From Streptomyces camelliae (lineage in GTDB: Bacteria; Actinomycetota; Actinomycetes; Streptomycetales; Streptomycetaceae), in NCBI RefSeq assembly GCF_027625935.1, contig NZ_CP115300.1:930001-994000 (forward strand): a stretch of DNA of 64,000 bases, read 5' to 3'. Made by a program: the position numbers and the translations under genes. Positions within the stretch are counted from its first letter, which is position 1. The number at the start of each line of letters is the position of its first letter. The notes below the pieces were generated by a model, which was not told the DNA's origin, made no database searches, and saw nothing but the letters and a program-made list of their open reading frames with translations. This document shows positions 33,759-42,423 of this stretch, in pieces.

Positions 33759-36284
33759 ATGGCTGGGAGCGGCGGCGAGCAGTTGGTCCGTACGCGGGCC
33801 AGGCTGGCCGCGCTGCTTGCCGACGTCTCGACCGGCGCGGTCGGCGCGGCGGGCGGCCGGGTGGCGGGCGTGTATCTGCGCTCGAGCACGCCGGGTCTGC
33901 TGCGGCTGGCGGTGGTCGCCGGGCTGCCCGGCCCACTGTTCCGCCCCTGGTGGCGGCTGCACGTGGGCCGTCCCTTCCCCGTCGCCGACGCCTACCGTCT
34001 CGGCGTGCGGGTGGTGCTGGCCGACGCCGCCGAGACGATGCGCCGCTACCCCCAGTTCGCGGCGGGCCTGCCCTTCCCGTTCGGGTCGGTGCACGTGCCG
34101 GTGCCGGGCGGCAGCGAGCCGCTCGGTGTGCTCACGGTGCTGCGCCCCGCGATCGCGGACGGCGCGGACGAGCCGCTGGACCAGGAGCTTCTCGCCCGGC
34201 TCGCCGAGGGCCTCGGCGCCGAGTTGCTCGCGCTGGCCGCCGGGGACCCGGACGCGGTCGTCTGGGACGCCGAGCCGCTGAGCGTGCGGCCGCCCGCGAG
34301 CCGGTCGGCACAGGCCGTCGTGGGGCGGTTCAGCTGGGATCCGGTGACCTGCGCGGTGCGCGCGGACGACCGGTTGCACGCCCTTCTGGGCTTGCGCCCC
34401 GGCGAGTTCGCGGGGACGGACGAGGCCCTCGCGGCCGCCGTCGCCCCGGCCGACGCGGACCGCATCCTGGCCGCGCTGCGCGAGACCGCCGCCGGGAAGC
34501 CGCCGGGGGCGCCGCTGAGCCTGCGGGCGGGGGACGGCACGCTCCGGCTGCTGGACCTGTGGCCGGCCCCGGAGAACGCGGCGGCGGAGCCGGTCGGCGG
34601 GGTGGTGGTCGACCCCGGACCGGGCGCCTTCGCGGACGGCGCGGCCGATCTGCTGCCGCAGGGGGTGTTCTGCCTCGACCGGCTGGGGCTGGTCGTGTAC
34701 GCCAACGAGGCCGCGGCCCGCCTCACGGGCCAGGAGCGGAGGCGGCTGCTCGGGCGGCCGGTGTGGGAGGCGATGCCGTGGCTGACCGGGCCGCCGTACG
34801 ACGACCATCTGCGCGGCGCGCTGCTGGCCCCGGAACCGGTGCACTTCCACGCCAGACGCCCGGCCGGAGCGGACCGTGAGAAGCCCGGTGAGGGGGACTG
34901 GCTCGCCGTGTCCGTGCATCCCGGCGCGGACCTGCTGACCTGCACGCTCGTCCCGGCCAGCCGCATGGACGCGCCGGTCGGTCCGGTCACGCCGACCGGG
35001 CCGGTCGCCGAGACGTACCTCCCCGGGGACGCGGCCGGTCCGTCGATGGCGCCGGCGTACCGGCCGATCGCCCTGGCCATCGCGCTGACGGACGCGGTGA
35101 CCGCACGGCAGGTGTCGGCGGTGGTCGTGCGGGAGCTGCTGCCGGCGTTCGGCGGCGGGTGCCTCGCCATCTATGTGCTCCAGGACCGGCATCTGTACCT
35201 GGCCTGGGAGAGCGGCTTCCCGCAGGGGTTCCTGGCCCCGTTCGAGGGGACCGGGCTCGACGCGCATCTGCCCGGTGTGGAGTGCCTGACCACGGGCCGG
35301 CCGCTGTTCTTCGAGTCGATGCAGCAGATGGCGGCCGCGTATCCGGGCATGCCGCTGGACGCCGAGGAGGGCGCGCGGGCGTTCCTGCCGATGATCGCCT
35401 CCGGCCGGCCGGTCGGCTCGTGCATCCTCGGCTTCGATTGCCGGCGCAGCTTCAGCACCGAGGAACGTACGGTCCTCACCGCGCTCGCCGGGCTGATCGC
35501 GCACGCCATGGAGCGGGCGCAGCGCTACGACAACGAGGCCGCCCTCGCCCGGGGCCTGCAGCAGGCGCTGCTGCCGCACCGGTTGTCGACGCACCCCCGC
35601 GTGGAGACCGCGGGCCGGTATCTGCCGGGCACGCAGGGCATGGACGTCGGCGGCGACTGGTACGACGTGGTCGAGGCCGGTGACGGGATCGCGCTGGTGA
35701 TCGGTGATGTGCAGGGGCACGGGGTGCAGGCGGCCGCCACCATGGGCCAGCTGCGCAGCGCGGTGCGGGCGTTCGCGCTGGGCGACCGGCCGCCGGACGA
35801 GGTGCTGAGCGGCACCAACCGGCTGCTGATCGACCTCGACCCCGGCCAGTTCGCCAGCTGCTGCTATCTGCGGCTGGACCCGGCCACCGGCCGGGCCCTG
35901 GTCGCGCGGGCGGGCCATCCGCCGCCGTTGCTGCGTTGCCCCGACGGCCGTACCCGGCTGTTGGACATCCCCGGCGGGGTCGTCCTCGGCGTGGATCCGC
36001 TCGCCCGGTACCCGGTGGCCGAGCTGGTGCTGGAGCCGGACGCGATCCTCGCCCTGTACACGGACGGGCTGGTGGAGCGGCCGGGCGCCGACATCGACGA
36101 GGGCATCGCCGCGCTGCGGCTGGCGCTCGGCCGGGCCGGGGCCGCTGCCGGCCGGCGTGGCGGGCGCTCGCTGGCCGGGGTCGCGGACCGGCTGACCGCC
36201 ACCGCCCGGCGTGCCATGGACCGGCCCGACGACGTGGCGCTGCTGCTCGCCGCCCGCCGTTCGGCTGCCCCACCGCGCCGGTGA
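33759..36284 (+). CDS. SpoIIE-type phosphatase with PAS and GAF sensory domains
   Basis: Cytoplasmic protein of 841 aa. An N-terminal GAF-like region (about 1-170: GVYLRSSTPGLLRLAVVAGL, then FPFGSVHVPVPGG) is followed by two PAS-like segments (about 190-290, and 300-400 with GVFCLDRLGLVVYANEAAAR) and a second GAF (about 440-600: LAIYVLQDRHLYLAWESGFP, AFLPMIASGRPVGSCILGFD). A C-terminal PP2C/SpoIIE domain (from about 620) shows MDVGGDWYDVVEAGDG, LVIGDVQGHGVQAAATMGQL, CCYLRLDPATG, ARAGHPPPLL, LALYTDGLVERPG and DDVALLLA. It should dephosphorylate a STAS-type anti-anti-sigma factor in response to a bound signal. The next gene encodes a second phosphatase with its own kinase-like domain. Confidence 0.92.
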   Translation: MAGSGGEQLVRTRARLAALLADVSTGAVGAAGGRVAGVYLRSSTPGLLRLAVVAGLPGPLFRPWWRLHVGRPFPVADAYRLGVRVVLADAAETMRRYPQFAAGLPFPFGSVHVPVPGGSEPLGVLTVLRPAIADGADEPLDQELLARLAEGLGAELLALAAGDPDAVVWDAEPLSVRPPASRSAQAVVGRFSWDPVTCAVRADDRLHALLGLRPGEFAGTDEALAAAVAPADADRILAALRETAAGKPPGAPLSLRAGDGTLRLLDLWPAPENAAAEPVGGVVVDPGPGAFADGAADLLPQGVFCLDRLGLVVYANEAAARLTGQERRRLLGRPVWEAMPWLTGPPYDDHLRGALLAPEPVHFHARRPAGADREKPGEGDWLAVSVHPGADLLTCTLVPASRMDAPVGPVTPTGPVAETYLPGDAAGPSMAPAYRPIALAIALTDAVTARQVSAVVVRELLPAFGGGCLAIYVLQDRHLYLAWESGFPQGFLAPFEGTGLDAHLPGVECLTTGRPLFFESMQQMAAAYPGMPLDAEEGARAFLPMIASGRPVGSCILGFDCRRSFSTEERTVLTALAGLIAHAMERAQRYDNEAALARGLQQALLPHRLSTHPRVETAGRYLPGTQGMDVGGDWYDVVEAGDGIALVIGDVQGHGVQAAATMGQLRSAVRAFALGDRPPDEVLSGTNRLLIDLDPGQFASCCYLRLDPATGRALVARAGHPPPLLRCPDGRTRLLDIPGGVVLGVDPLARYPVAELVLEPDAILALYTDGLVERPGADIDEGIAALRLALGRAGAAAGRRGGRSLAGVADRLTATARRAMDRPDDVALLLAARRSAAPPRR

Positions 36285-36365
36285 CCGGACCGCGCGGACC
36301 CGGGCGGCGGATCACCGGTGGTCACGGTCTCGCCTGAGCGGGCCGGGCAGTGTAGACATGGGCAC

Positions 36366-39104
36366 ATGGTGCGACTGTCCGGCCGGTCCGCGACCCGGCC
36401 GCCCCGAGCGTTCGGGCGCCCGCACGCACCGAAGGGCCCGGCAGGGGACGCCTCGGGCGTGGACGGCGACCGACCGGGCATGCTGCGGTCGGCGGTGTCC
36501 GGACGCAGTGTCGCCGGGCAGGTCTTCCTGCTCCAGGTCGTGATCGTGCTGCTGCTGGTGGTCGCGGCCGTGGTGGCGCAGGTGCTCCAGGTGCGACGCG
36601 ACAGCGACACCGAGGCGCAGAACCGTTCGCTCGCCGTCGCCGAGACCTTCGCCAACGCGCCGGGCACGGTGGCCGGGCTGCGCGCCCCGAATCCGACGGC
36701 CGTCCTGCAGCCGAAGGCCGAGGCTGTCCGCAAGGCGACCGGCGTCGACTTCGTCGTCGTGATGAACACCGCCGGCATCCGCTACACCCACCCCAAGCCG
36801 GACCGCATCGGCAAGAAGTTCGTCGGCACGATCGGGCCGGCGGTGGCCGGGGGCATCGTCACCGAGCACGTCAACGGCACGATAGGTCCGCTGGTGCAGG
36901 TCGTGGTGCCGGTGAAGGACACGTCCGGCAAGGTGGTCGGCCTGGTGTCGGCCGGGATCACCACGGCGCACGTGGGCGGGGCCGCCGCCCAGCAGCTGCC
37001 CCTGCTGCTCGCGGCGGCAGCGGTGGCGCTCGCGCTGGCGACCGGCGGCACGGCCCTGGTCAGCAGACGGCTGCTGCGCCAGACGCGCGGTCTCGGGCCG
37101 TACGAGATGACCCGGATGTACGAGCACCATGACGCGGTGCTGCACTCGGTCCGCGAGGGCGTGCTGATCGTCGGCGACGGCGGCCGGCTGCTGCTCGCCA
37201 ACGACGAGGCGCAGCGGCTGCTGGACCTGCCCGAGGACGCCGAGCGGCGCAGCGTGCTGGAGCTGGGCCTGGACGACGAGACGGCGGCGCTGCTGGCCTC
37301 GGGGCGGGTGGCGACGGACGAGGTGCATCTGGTCAAGGACCGGCTGCTGGCGATCAACCAGCGCCCCACGGATCTGCGTGGCGGCCCGGCCGGCAGCGTG
37401 ACCACGCTGCGCGACTCCACCGAGCTGCGGGCGCTGTCCGGGCGGGCGGAGGTGGCGCGCGAGCGGCTGAACATGCTGTACGACGCCGGGGTGGGCATCG
37501 GCACCAGCCTGGACGTGACCCGCACGGCGCAGGAGCTGGCCGAGCTGGCGGTGCCCCGGTTCGCGGACTTCGCGACGGTGGACCTCTTCGACGCGGTGCT
37601 GCAGGGTGAGGAGCCGCGGCCCGGCACCGCGCTGCGCCGCACGGCGGGCGCCGGGGTGCGCAAGGAAGCCCCGCTGTACCCGGTCGGCGAGCGGATCCGG
37701 TTCGTGGCCACCTCGCCGCAGGCGCGCAGTCTGACCACCGGTCAGTCGGTCGTGGTGCCCGTCCTGCGTGACGCGCCCGGCTGGCGGGCGCAGGACCTGG
37801 AGCGCACCGACCAGGTGCTGGAGTTCGGCATCCACTCGATGATCACCGTGCCGCTCCGGGCGGGCAGTCTGGTGCTGGGGGTGGCGAACTTCTGGCGTTC
37901 GCAGAAGCCGGAGCCGTTCGACTCCGAGGAGCTGGCGCTCGCCGAGGAGCTGGTCGCGCGGGCGGCGGTGTCCATCGACAACGCCCGCCGGTACACCCGC
38001 GAGCACAGTATGGCGGTGGCCCTGCAGCGCAGTCTGCTGCCGCGCACGCTGCCGGAGCAGGGCGCGCTGGAGATCGCCTATCGCTATCTGCCGGCCCAGG
38101 CCGGGGTGGGCGGCGACTGGTTCGACGTGCTGCCGCTGTCCGGGGCCCGGGTGGCGCTGGTGGTGGGAGACGTGGTGGGGCACGGGCTGCACGCGGCGGC
38201 CACCATGGGCCGGCTGCGCACGGCGGTGCACAACTTCTCCGCGCTCGATCTGCCGCCCGATGAACTCCTCGGCCTGCTGGACGAGTTGGTGGGCCGGATC
38301 GACCAGGACGAGACCTCCGCCGACGGCGCGGCGGCGATCACCGGCGCGACCTGTCTGTACGCGGTCTACGACCCGGTGGCGCGGCGCTGCACCCTGGCCC
38401 GGGCCGGGCATCCCCCGCCCGCGCTGGTGCATCCCGACGGCAGCGTGGAGTTCCCGGACGTGCCGGCGGGACCGCCACTGGGTCTGGGCGGGCTGCCGTT
38501 CGAGACGGCCGAGCTGGAGCTGGCCGAGGGCAGCCGGCTGGTGCTGTACACCGATGGGCTGGTGGAGGACCGCGACCGGGACATCGACGAGGGCCTGGAG
38601 CTGCTGGGGGACTCTCTGCGCCGGACGCCGGGCGCCTCCCCGGAGGAGACCTGCCGTACGGTGCTGGAGCGGCTGCCGGCCCGGCCGAGCGACGACGTCG
38701 CGCTGATCGTCGCCCGCACCCGGGTGCTGGGCACCGACCGGGTCGCCCAGTGGCAGGTGCCGTCCGACCCGGCGGCGGTGTCGCAGGTGCGGTCCTCGGT
38801 GACCGCGCAGCTGGCCGAATGGGGGCTGGAGGAACTGGACTTCACGACGGAGCTGATCCTGAGCGAGCTGGTCACCAACGCCATCCGCTACGGGCGCAGC
38901 CCGATCGGGGTACGGCTGCTGCGCGACCGCACGCTGATCTGCGAGGTCTCCGACGCCAGCACGACCTCGCCGCATCTGCGGTACGCGGCGAGCACCGACG
39001 AGGGCGGCCGGGGTCTGTTCCTGGTCGCGCAGCTCGCCGACCGCTGGGGCACCCGCTACACCCCTCAGGGCAAGGTCATCTGGGCGGAGCAACCGCTGCC
39101 GTAG
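36366..39104 (+). CDS. membrane sensor SpoIIE phosphatase fused to an RsbW-type ATPase domain
   Basis: Protein of about 912 aa. A TM helix (GQVFLLQVVIVLLLVVAAVV) and a second one (LPLLLAAAAVALALATGGTA) bracket an extracellular CitA/DcuS-like PAS sensor domain (NAPGTVAGLRAPNPTAVLQP, VVVMNTAGIRYTHPKPDRIG, VVVPVKDTSGKVVGLVSAGI). Then come a cytoplasmic PAS (VREGVLIVGDGGRLLLANDE), a GAF domain, the SpoIIE phosphatase (VGGDWFDVLPLSGARVALVV, GHGLHAAATMGRLRTAV, LVLYTDGLVEDRDRD) and a C-terminal HATPase (ELILSELVTNAIRYGRSPIG, GGRGLFLVAQLADRWGTRY). Phosphatase and anti-sigma kinase activity in one polypeptide is a known Streptomyces architecture. Start alternatives are GTG 36318, ATG 36366 and ATG 36480. 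Confidence 0.92.
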   Translation: MVRLSGRSATRPPRAFGRPHAPKGPAGDASGVDGDRPGMLRSAVSGRSVAGQVFLLQVVIVLLLVVAAVVAQVLQVRRDSDTEAQNRSLAVAETFANAPGTVAGLRAPNPTAVLQPKAEAVRKATGVDFVVVMNTAGIRYTHPKPDRIGKKFVGTIGPAVAGGIVTEHVNGTIGPLVQVVVPVKDTSGKVVGLVSAGITTAHVGGAAAQQLPLLLAAAAVALALATGGTALVSRRLLRQTRGLGPYEMTRMYEHHDAVLHSVREGVLIVGDGGRLLLANDEAQRLLDLPEDAERRSVLELGLDDETAALLASGRVATDEVHLVKDRLLAINQRPTDLRGGPAGSVTTLRDSTELRALSGRAEVARERLNMLYDAGVGIGTSLDVTRTAQELAELAVPRFADFATVDLFDAVLQGEEPRPGTALRRTAGAGVRKEAPLYPVGERIRFVATSPQARSLTTGQSVVVPVLRDAPGWRAQDLERTDQVLEFGIHSMITVPLRAGSLVLGVANFWRSQKPEPFDSEELALAEELVARAAVSIDNARRYTREHSMAVALQRSLLPRTLPEQGALEIAYRYLPAQAGVGGDWFDVLPLSGARVALVVGDVVGHGLHAAATMGRLRTAVHNFSALDLPPDELLGLLDELVGRIDQDETSADGAAAITGATCLYAVYDPVARRCTLARAGHPPPALVHPDGSVEFPDVPAGPPLGLGGLPFETAELELAEGSRLVLYTDGLVEDRDRDIDEGLELLGDSLRRTPGASPEETCRTVLERLPARPSDDVALIVARTRVLGTDRVAQWQVPSDPAAVSQVRSSVTAQLAEWGLEELDFTTELILSELVTNAIRYGRSPIGVRLLRDRTLICEVSDASTTSPHLRYAASTDEGGRGLFLVAQLADRWGTRYTPQGKVIWAEQPLP

Positions 39105-39116
39105 ACGGTTCGCCCA

Positions 39117-40081
39117 GTGGCGCTGCAGGAGCTGGTGCCGGCGTACGAGCACGAGGAACGTCACCGCGAGGCGGTCACCGAAATCTCCTGGTACGAAAGG
39201 ACCTTGGCGGACTGGCCGGACCGCTCTCTGCTGGTGTTCAACGCGGTCCTGGCGGGCGATCCGGAGCCGGCCCGGCGTCAGCACGCGCTGCTGTCCGACC
39301 CCGAGGACGCGCAGTGGCGGCCCGCACGCGACCGGCAGCACCGGGTGCTCGCCCGGGCGGCCGACGCCGAACGGGCGTCCTCGCTCGGCCCGTCCGAGCT
39401 GCGCGGCCGGCAGTACGTGATCTCCGGCACCGTCCTCGGCACGCCGTCGCCGTACGGCTTCGACGCCGGGACGAACGGCCGGTACGCCTGACTGCAGGAC
39501 ACCCTCGACCAGTGTCTGCGCCTGCTGCGGCTGCGCGCCCGGCGACGGCCGAGGTGCGGCCGCGCTCGGTGTCGCTGCTGCCCGACCGGGACTCGCCGCG
39601 GCCGAGGTGCCGGGTCTGCCGGCCGAGCCGTTCGCCCCGGACCGCACGGACACGGTGGTCGTGGCGTCCGACCTGGACGGGCCGGCGGCGCACGACGGCG
39701 GCCCGGAGATCATCGGCACGCTCTTCGGGCACGCTCCCAAGTAGGTGCTGCACGCGCACGCGAGCTGCTGGACCGGCCCGCCCGCGATCACGGCGGACAG
39801 GGTCGCCCTGCTGCACCAGTCGGTGGTGGCGCCCTGGGGCGAGCGGCTGCGTGCGGGCGCGGACGGCGGGGTCGGGTGGGGTCCGGCGACCGGCCGGAGG
39901 CGGAGATCGCCGCCACGATCACGGCGGCCGGCCCGGAGCCGGATCCGGAGGACGGCGCGGGACCGGCGGACGGTGACGCGGAGTTCGCGGCGTTCGCGGT
40001 GGCCGTCGGGGGCAGCCGGCTGCACGGTGACCGGGCGCGGGTCGACTCCGCCGGCCCGGTCACCAGCTCCCGGTTCGCCTG
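39117..40081 (+). pseudogene. multiply disrupted coding relic of unknown family
   Basis: Protein-like sequence continues over about 960 bp but is broken by in-frame stops and frame changes. EEISWYERTLADWPDRSLLV-like residues and LVFNAVLAGDPEPARRQHAL run in the frame opened at 39117 and stop at 39489-39491 (TGA). DRTDTVVVASDLDGPAAHDG, then PEIIGTLFGHAPK, ends in TAG near 39742. ITADRVALLHQSVVAPWGER follows in a third frame. AEFAAFAVAVGGSRLHGDRA runs to the TGA at 40079. Strong GC3 bias persists in each piece, which suggests recent decay. I cannot name the family. It lies 12 bp after the phosphatase gene. Confidence 0.65.
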
Positions 40082-40107
40082 AGCCCGAAGGGCCGTTGCC
40101 CTGGTCC

Positions 40108-41979
40108 TCAGCCGAGGGCGCGGTCGAGGTTGAACGCGGCGCTGATCAGGGCCAGGTGCGTGAACGCCTGCGGGAAGTTGCCCTGTTGCTCGCCGGTACG
40201 GCCGATCTCCTCGGCGTACAGGCCGAGATGGTTGGCGTAGGTGAGCATTTTCTCGAACGCCAGCCGGGCCTCGTCGAGCCGGCCGGCCCGGACCAGGGCC
40301 TCGACGTACCAGAAGGAGCAGATGGAGAAGGTGCCCTCGTCGCCGCGCAGCCCGTCGGGGCTGGCCTGCGGGTCGTAGCGGTAGACGAGGGAGTCGGAGA
40401 CCAGGTCCTCGCCGAGGGCGTCCAGGGTGGACAGCCACTTGGGGTCGGTCGGGGCGACGAACTTGCCGAGCGGCATCATCAGCAGCGAGGCGTCGAGGAC
40501 GTCGCTGCCCTCGTACTGCACGAAGGCGCCGCGCCGATCGGACCAGCCGCGGTCCATGATCCGCCGGTAGATCGTGTCGCGGGCCTGCCGCCATCGGGGC
40601 AGGTCGGCGGGCAGACCGCGCCGGTTGGCGAGCCGGATGGCCCGCTCGATGGCGACCCAGCACATCAGCCGCGAGTACGTGAAGTTCCGGCGGCCGCCGC
40701 GGGTCTCCCAGACGCCCTCGTCGGGCTGGTCCCAGTGCGCGCACACCCAGTCGACCACCTGGCACACGTCGTCCCACTGAGCGCTGGAGATCGGCTGGGC
40801 CCATTTGTCGTAGAGGTAGATCGAGTCGATCAGGGCGCCGTAGATGTCCAGCTGGAGCTGGTCGGCGGCGGCGTTGCCGACCCGGACCGGGGCGGAGCCC
40901 AGATGGCCCTCCAGATGCGGAAGGATGCGCTCGGGCAGGTCGGTGCGGCCGTCGATGCCGTACATGATCTGCAGCGGAGGGGTTCCGTCGGCGCTGTCGC
41001 AGGGGCTGACGTGGGTGGTCAGGAAGCGCATGAACGCCTCGGCCTCGCCGCTGAAGCCGAGCCTGAGCAGCGCGTAGACGGCGAAGGCGGCGTCGCGCAC
41101 CCACACGTACCGGTAGTCCCAGTTGCGCTCGCCGCCGAGCTGCTCGGGCAGGCTGGTGGTGGGGGCGGCGACGATGGCTCCGGTGGGGGCGTAGGTGAGC
41201 AGCTTCAGGGTGAGGGCCGAGCGGTGCACCATCTCGCGCCAGCGGCCCCGGTAGCGGGACTGGTGCAGCCAGCGCCGCCAGTAGGCGACCGTGGCGTTGA
41301 ACTGGTGCTCGGCCTCGGCGTGGGCGCAGCCGCGGGGGGCGATCTCCGCGCCGACCTGGTCGAGGGCGAACACGGCGGTCTCGCCCTCGGCGAGCTTGAA
41401 GTCGGCGCGGGCGTCCCGGGCGTCGCACTCCAGCGTGACTGTCGAGGTCAGCGCCAGGGACAGCTCGGCGGACTCGAACAGCACGGTGCCGTCGGCCGCC
41501 GTGCTCAGCGTGTGCGGGACGGCGCCGTAGCCGAAGCGCGGCGCGATGAGCGCCCGGAACGGGACGGCGCCGCGAACGCAGACCACGCGCCGGATCAGCC
41601 GGTGCCGGCCTGCCTCGCCGGTCCCGGCCCCGCCGTCCGCGCCGACCGCGTTGTCCGAGGTCACCGGCATGAAGTCCTGCACCTCGCCGACGCCGTCCTC
41701 GGTGAAGAACCGGGTGATCAGGACGTTGGTGTCGGGGAAGTAGAACTGCTTGGTGCGCGCGGGTACCGCGGCGGCCAGCTCGAAGCAGCCGCCGCGCTCG
41801 GCGTCGAGGACGGCCGCGAAGACGCTGGGCGCGTCGAAGGACGAGCAGCAGTACCAGTCGATCGTGCCGTTGGTGCCGACCAGGGCCACGCTGCGCAGGT
41901 CGCCGATGAGTCCGTGCTCGGCGATCGGCAGATAGCGCGGGCCGGGGCGCAGTCCCTCGGCGAACGGGGTCTCGGCCAT
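40108..41979 (-). CDS. glycoside hydrolase family 15 protein (glucoamylase/trehalase-like)
   Basis: Protein of 623 aa, cytoplasmic (no signal peptide). The N-terminal beta domain starts PFAEGLRPGPRYLPIAEHGL, then IGDLRSVALVGTNGTIDWYC. The (alpha/alpha)6 barrel contains the GH15 motifs NWDYRYVWVRDAAFAVYALL, GVWETRGGRRNFTYSRLMCW (general acid region) and EGTFSICSFWYVEALVRAGR (general base Glu). It ends with LLTYANHLGLYAEEIGR-like residues and GNFPQAFTHLALISAAFNL. Intracellular GH15 proteins of this type in actinobacteria include trehalases and glucoamylases acting on storage glucans. Which substrate applies cannot be told from sequence alone. It converges on the pseudogene upstream. Confidence 0.92.
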   Translation of the reverse strand: MAETPFAEGLRPGPRYLPIAEHGLIGDLRSVALVGTNGTIDWYCCSSFDAPSVFAAVLDAERGGCFELAAAVPARTKQFYFPDTNVLITRFFTEDGVGEVQDFMPVTSDNAVGADGGAGTGEAGRHRLIRRVVCVRGAVPFRALIAPRFGYGAVPHTLSTAADGTVLFESAELSLALTSTVTLECDARDARADFKLAEGETAVFALDQVGAEIAPRGCAHAEAEHQFNATVAYWRRWLHQSRYRGRWREMVHRSALTLKLLTYAPTGAIVAAPTTSLPEQLGGERNWDYRYVWVRDAAFAVYALLRLGFSGEAEAFMRFLTTHVSPCDSADGTPPLQIMYGIDGRTDLPERILPHLEGHLGSAPVRVGNAAADQLQLDIYGALIDSIYLYDKWAQPISSAQWDDVCQVVDWVCAHWDQPDEGVWETRGGRRNFTYSRLMCWVAIERAIRLANRRGLPADLPRWRQARDTIYRRIMDRGWSDRRGAFVQYEGSDVLDASLLMMPLGKFVAPTDPKWLSTLDALGEDLVSDSLVYRYDPQASPDGLRGDEGTFSICSFWYVEALVRAGRLDEARLAFEKMLTYANHLGLYAEEIGRTGEQQGNFPQAFTHLALISAAFNLDRALG

Positions 41980-42133
41980 CCGCGGCCTCCCGGTGAGCGT
42001 GAGCGAGCTGCTTTCCAGCTTAGGAGCGAGTGCTCTCCGGTGGCGTGGGAAGGCGCCGCGGTGAATGGTGAGAGTGTGCCCCGTTCGGGGGCACCGGCAC
42101 GGATGCGGTCATCCGGACCGAGGAGGAGGCATC

Positions 42134-42340
42134 ATGTCGACATCCACACCCGACGCGTCCCGGTCGCCCGACGACCACTGCACCCCGGACGCCCTGCTCC
42201 ACACCGCTCCCGCCCGGGACATCACCCCCGAGGACTATGTGATGGCGGCGGGCAGGGACGTCACCCCGAAGAACCTCGACTGGGCCCGCCGCAAGATGGA
42301 GAAGGAGGGCCCGACAGCGGTCGAGAGGCTGCTGCCGTAG
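42134..42340 (+). CDS. small conserved actinobacterial protein, 68 aa
   Basis: It has a very strong ribosome site (GAGGAGGAGG) before the ATG at 42134. The product is soluble and charged: STSTPDASRSPDDHC, the core ITPEDYVMAAGRDVTPKNLD, then WARRKMEKEGPTAVERLLP. The TPEDYVxAxGxDxTPKNLxW pattern looks like a real conserved motif, not random sequence, but I know no function. It stands alone and is followed by a strong hairpin. Confidence 0.75.
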   Translation: MSTSTPDASRSPDDHCTPDALLHTAPARDITPEDYVMAAGRDVTPKNLDWARRKMEKEGPTAVERLLP

Positions 42341-42363
42341 GGCGTCCGGGAAGCCGGAGACAA

Positions 42364-42401
42364 GGGGCGCGGGCCGTGTGCGGAGCACAGCACCGCGCCC
42401 C
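42364..42401. terminator. bidirectional hairpin between the small protein and the nickel permease
   Basis: The outer stem GGGGCGCGG (42364-42372) pairs with CCGCGCCCC (42393-42401), and an inner stem TGTGC/GCACA lies within the loop. It sits 23 nt after the rightward gene and 23 nt beyond the stop of the leftward permease gene (42424), so it can terminate both. Confidence 0.75.
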
Positions 42402-42423
42402 CTGGCGCGCCCCGGTCCGGCGG

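Noticed and set aside
33201..35918. 905-aa minus-strand frame
   Set aside because: Antisense to the PAS-GAF-SpoIIE phosphatase, which has clear family motifs.
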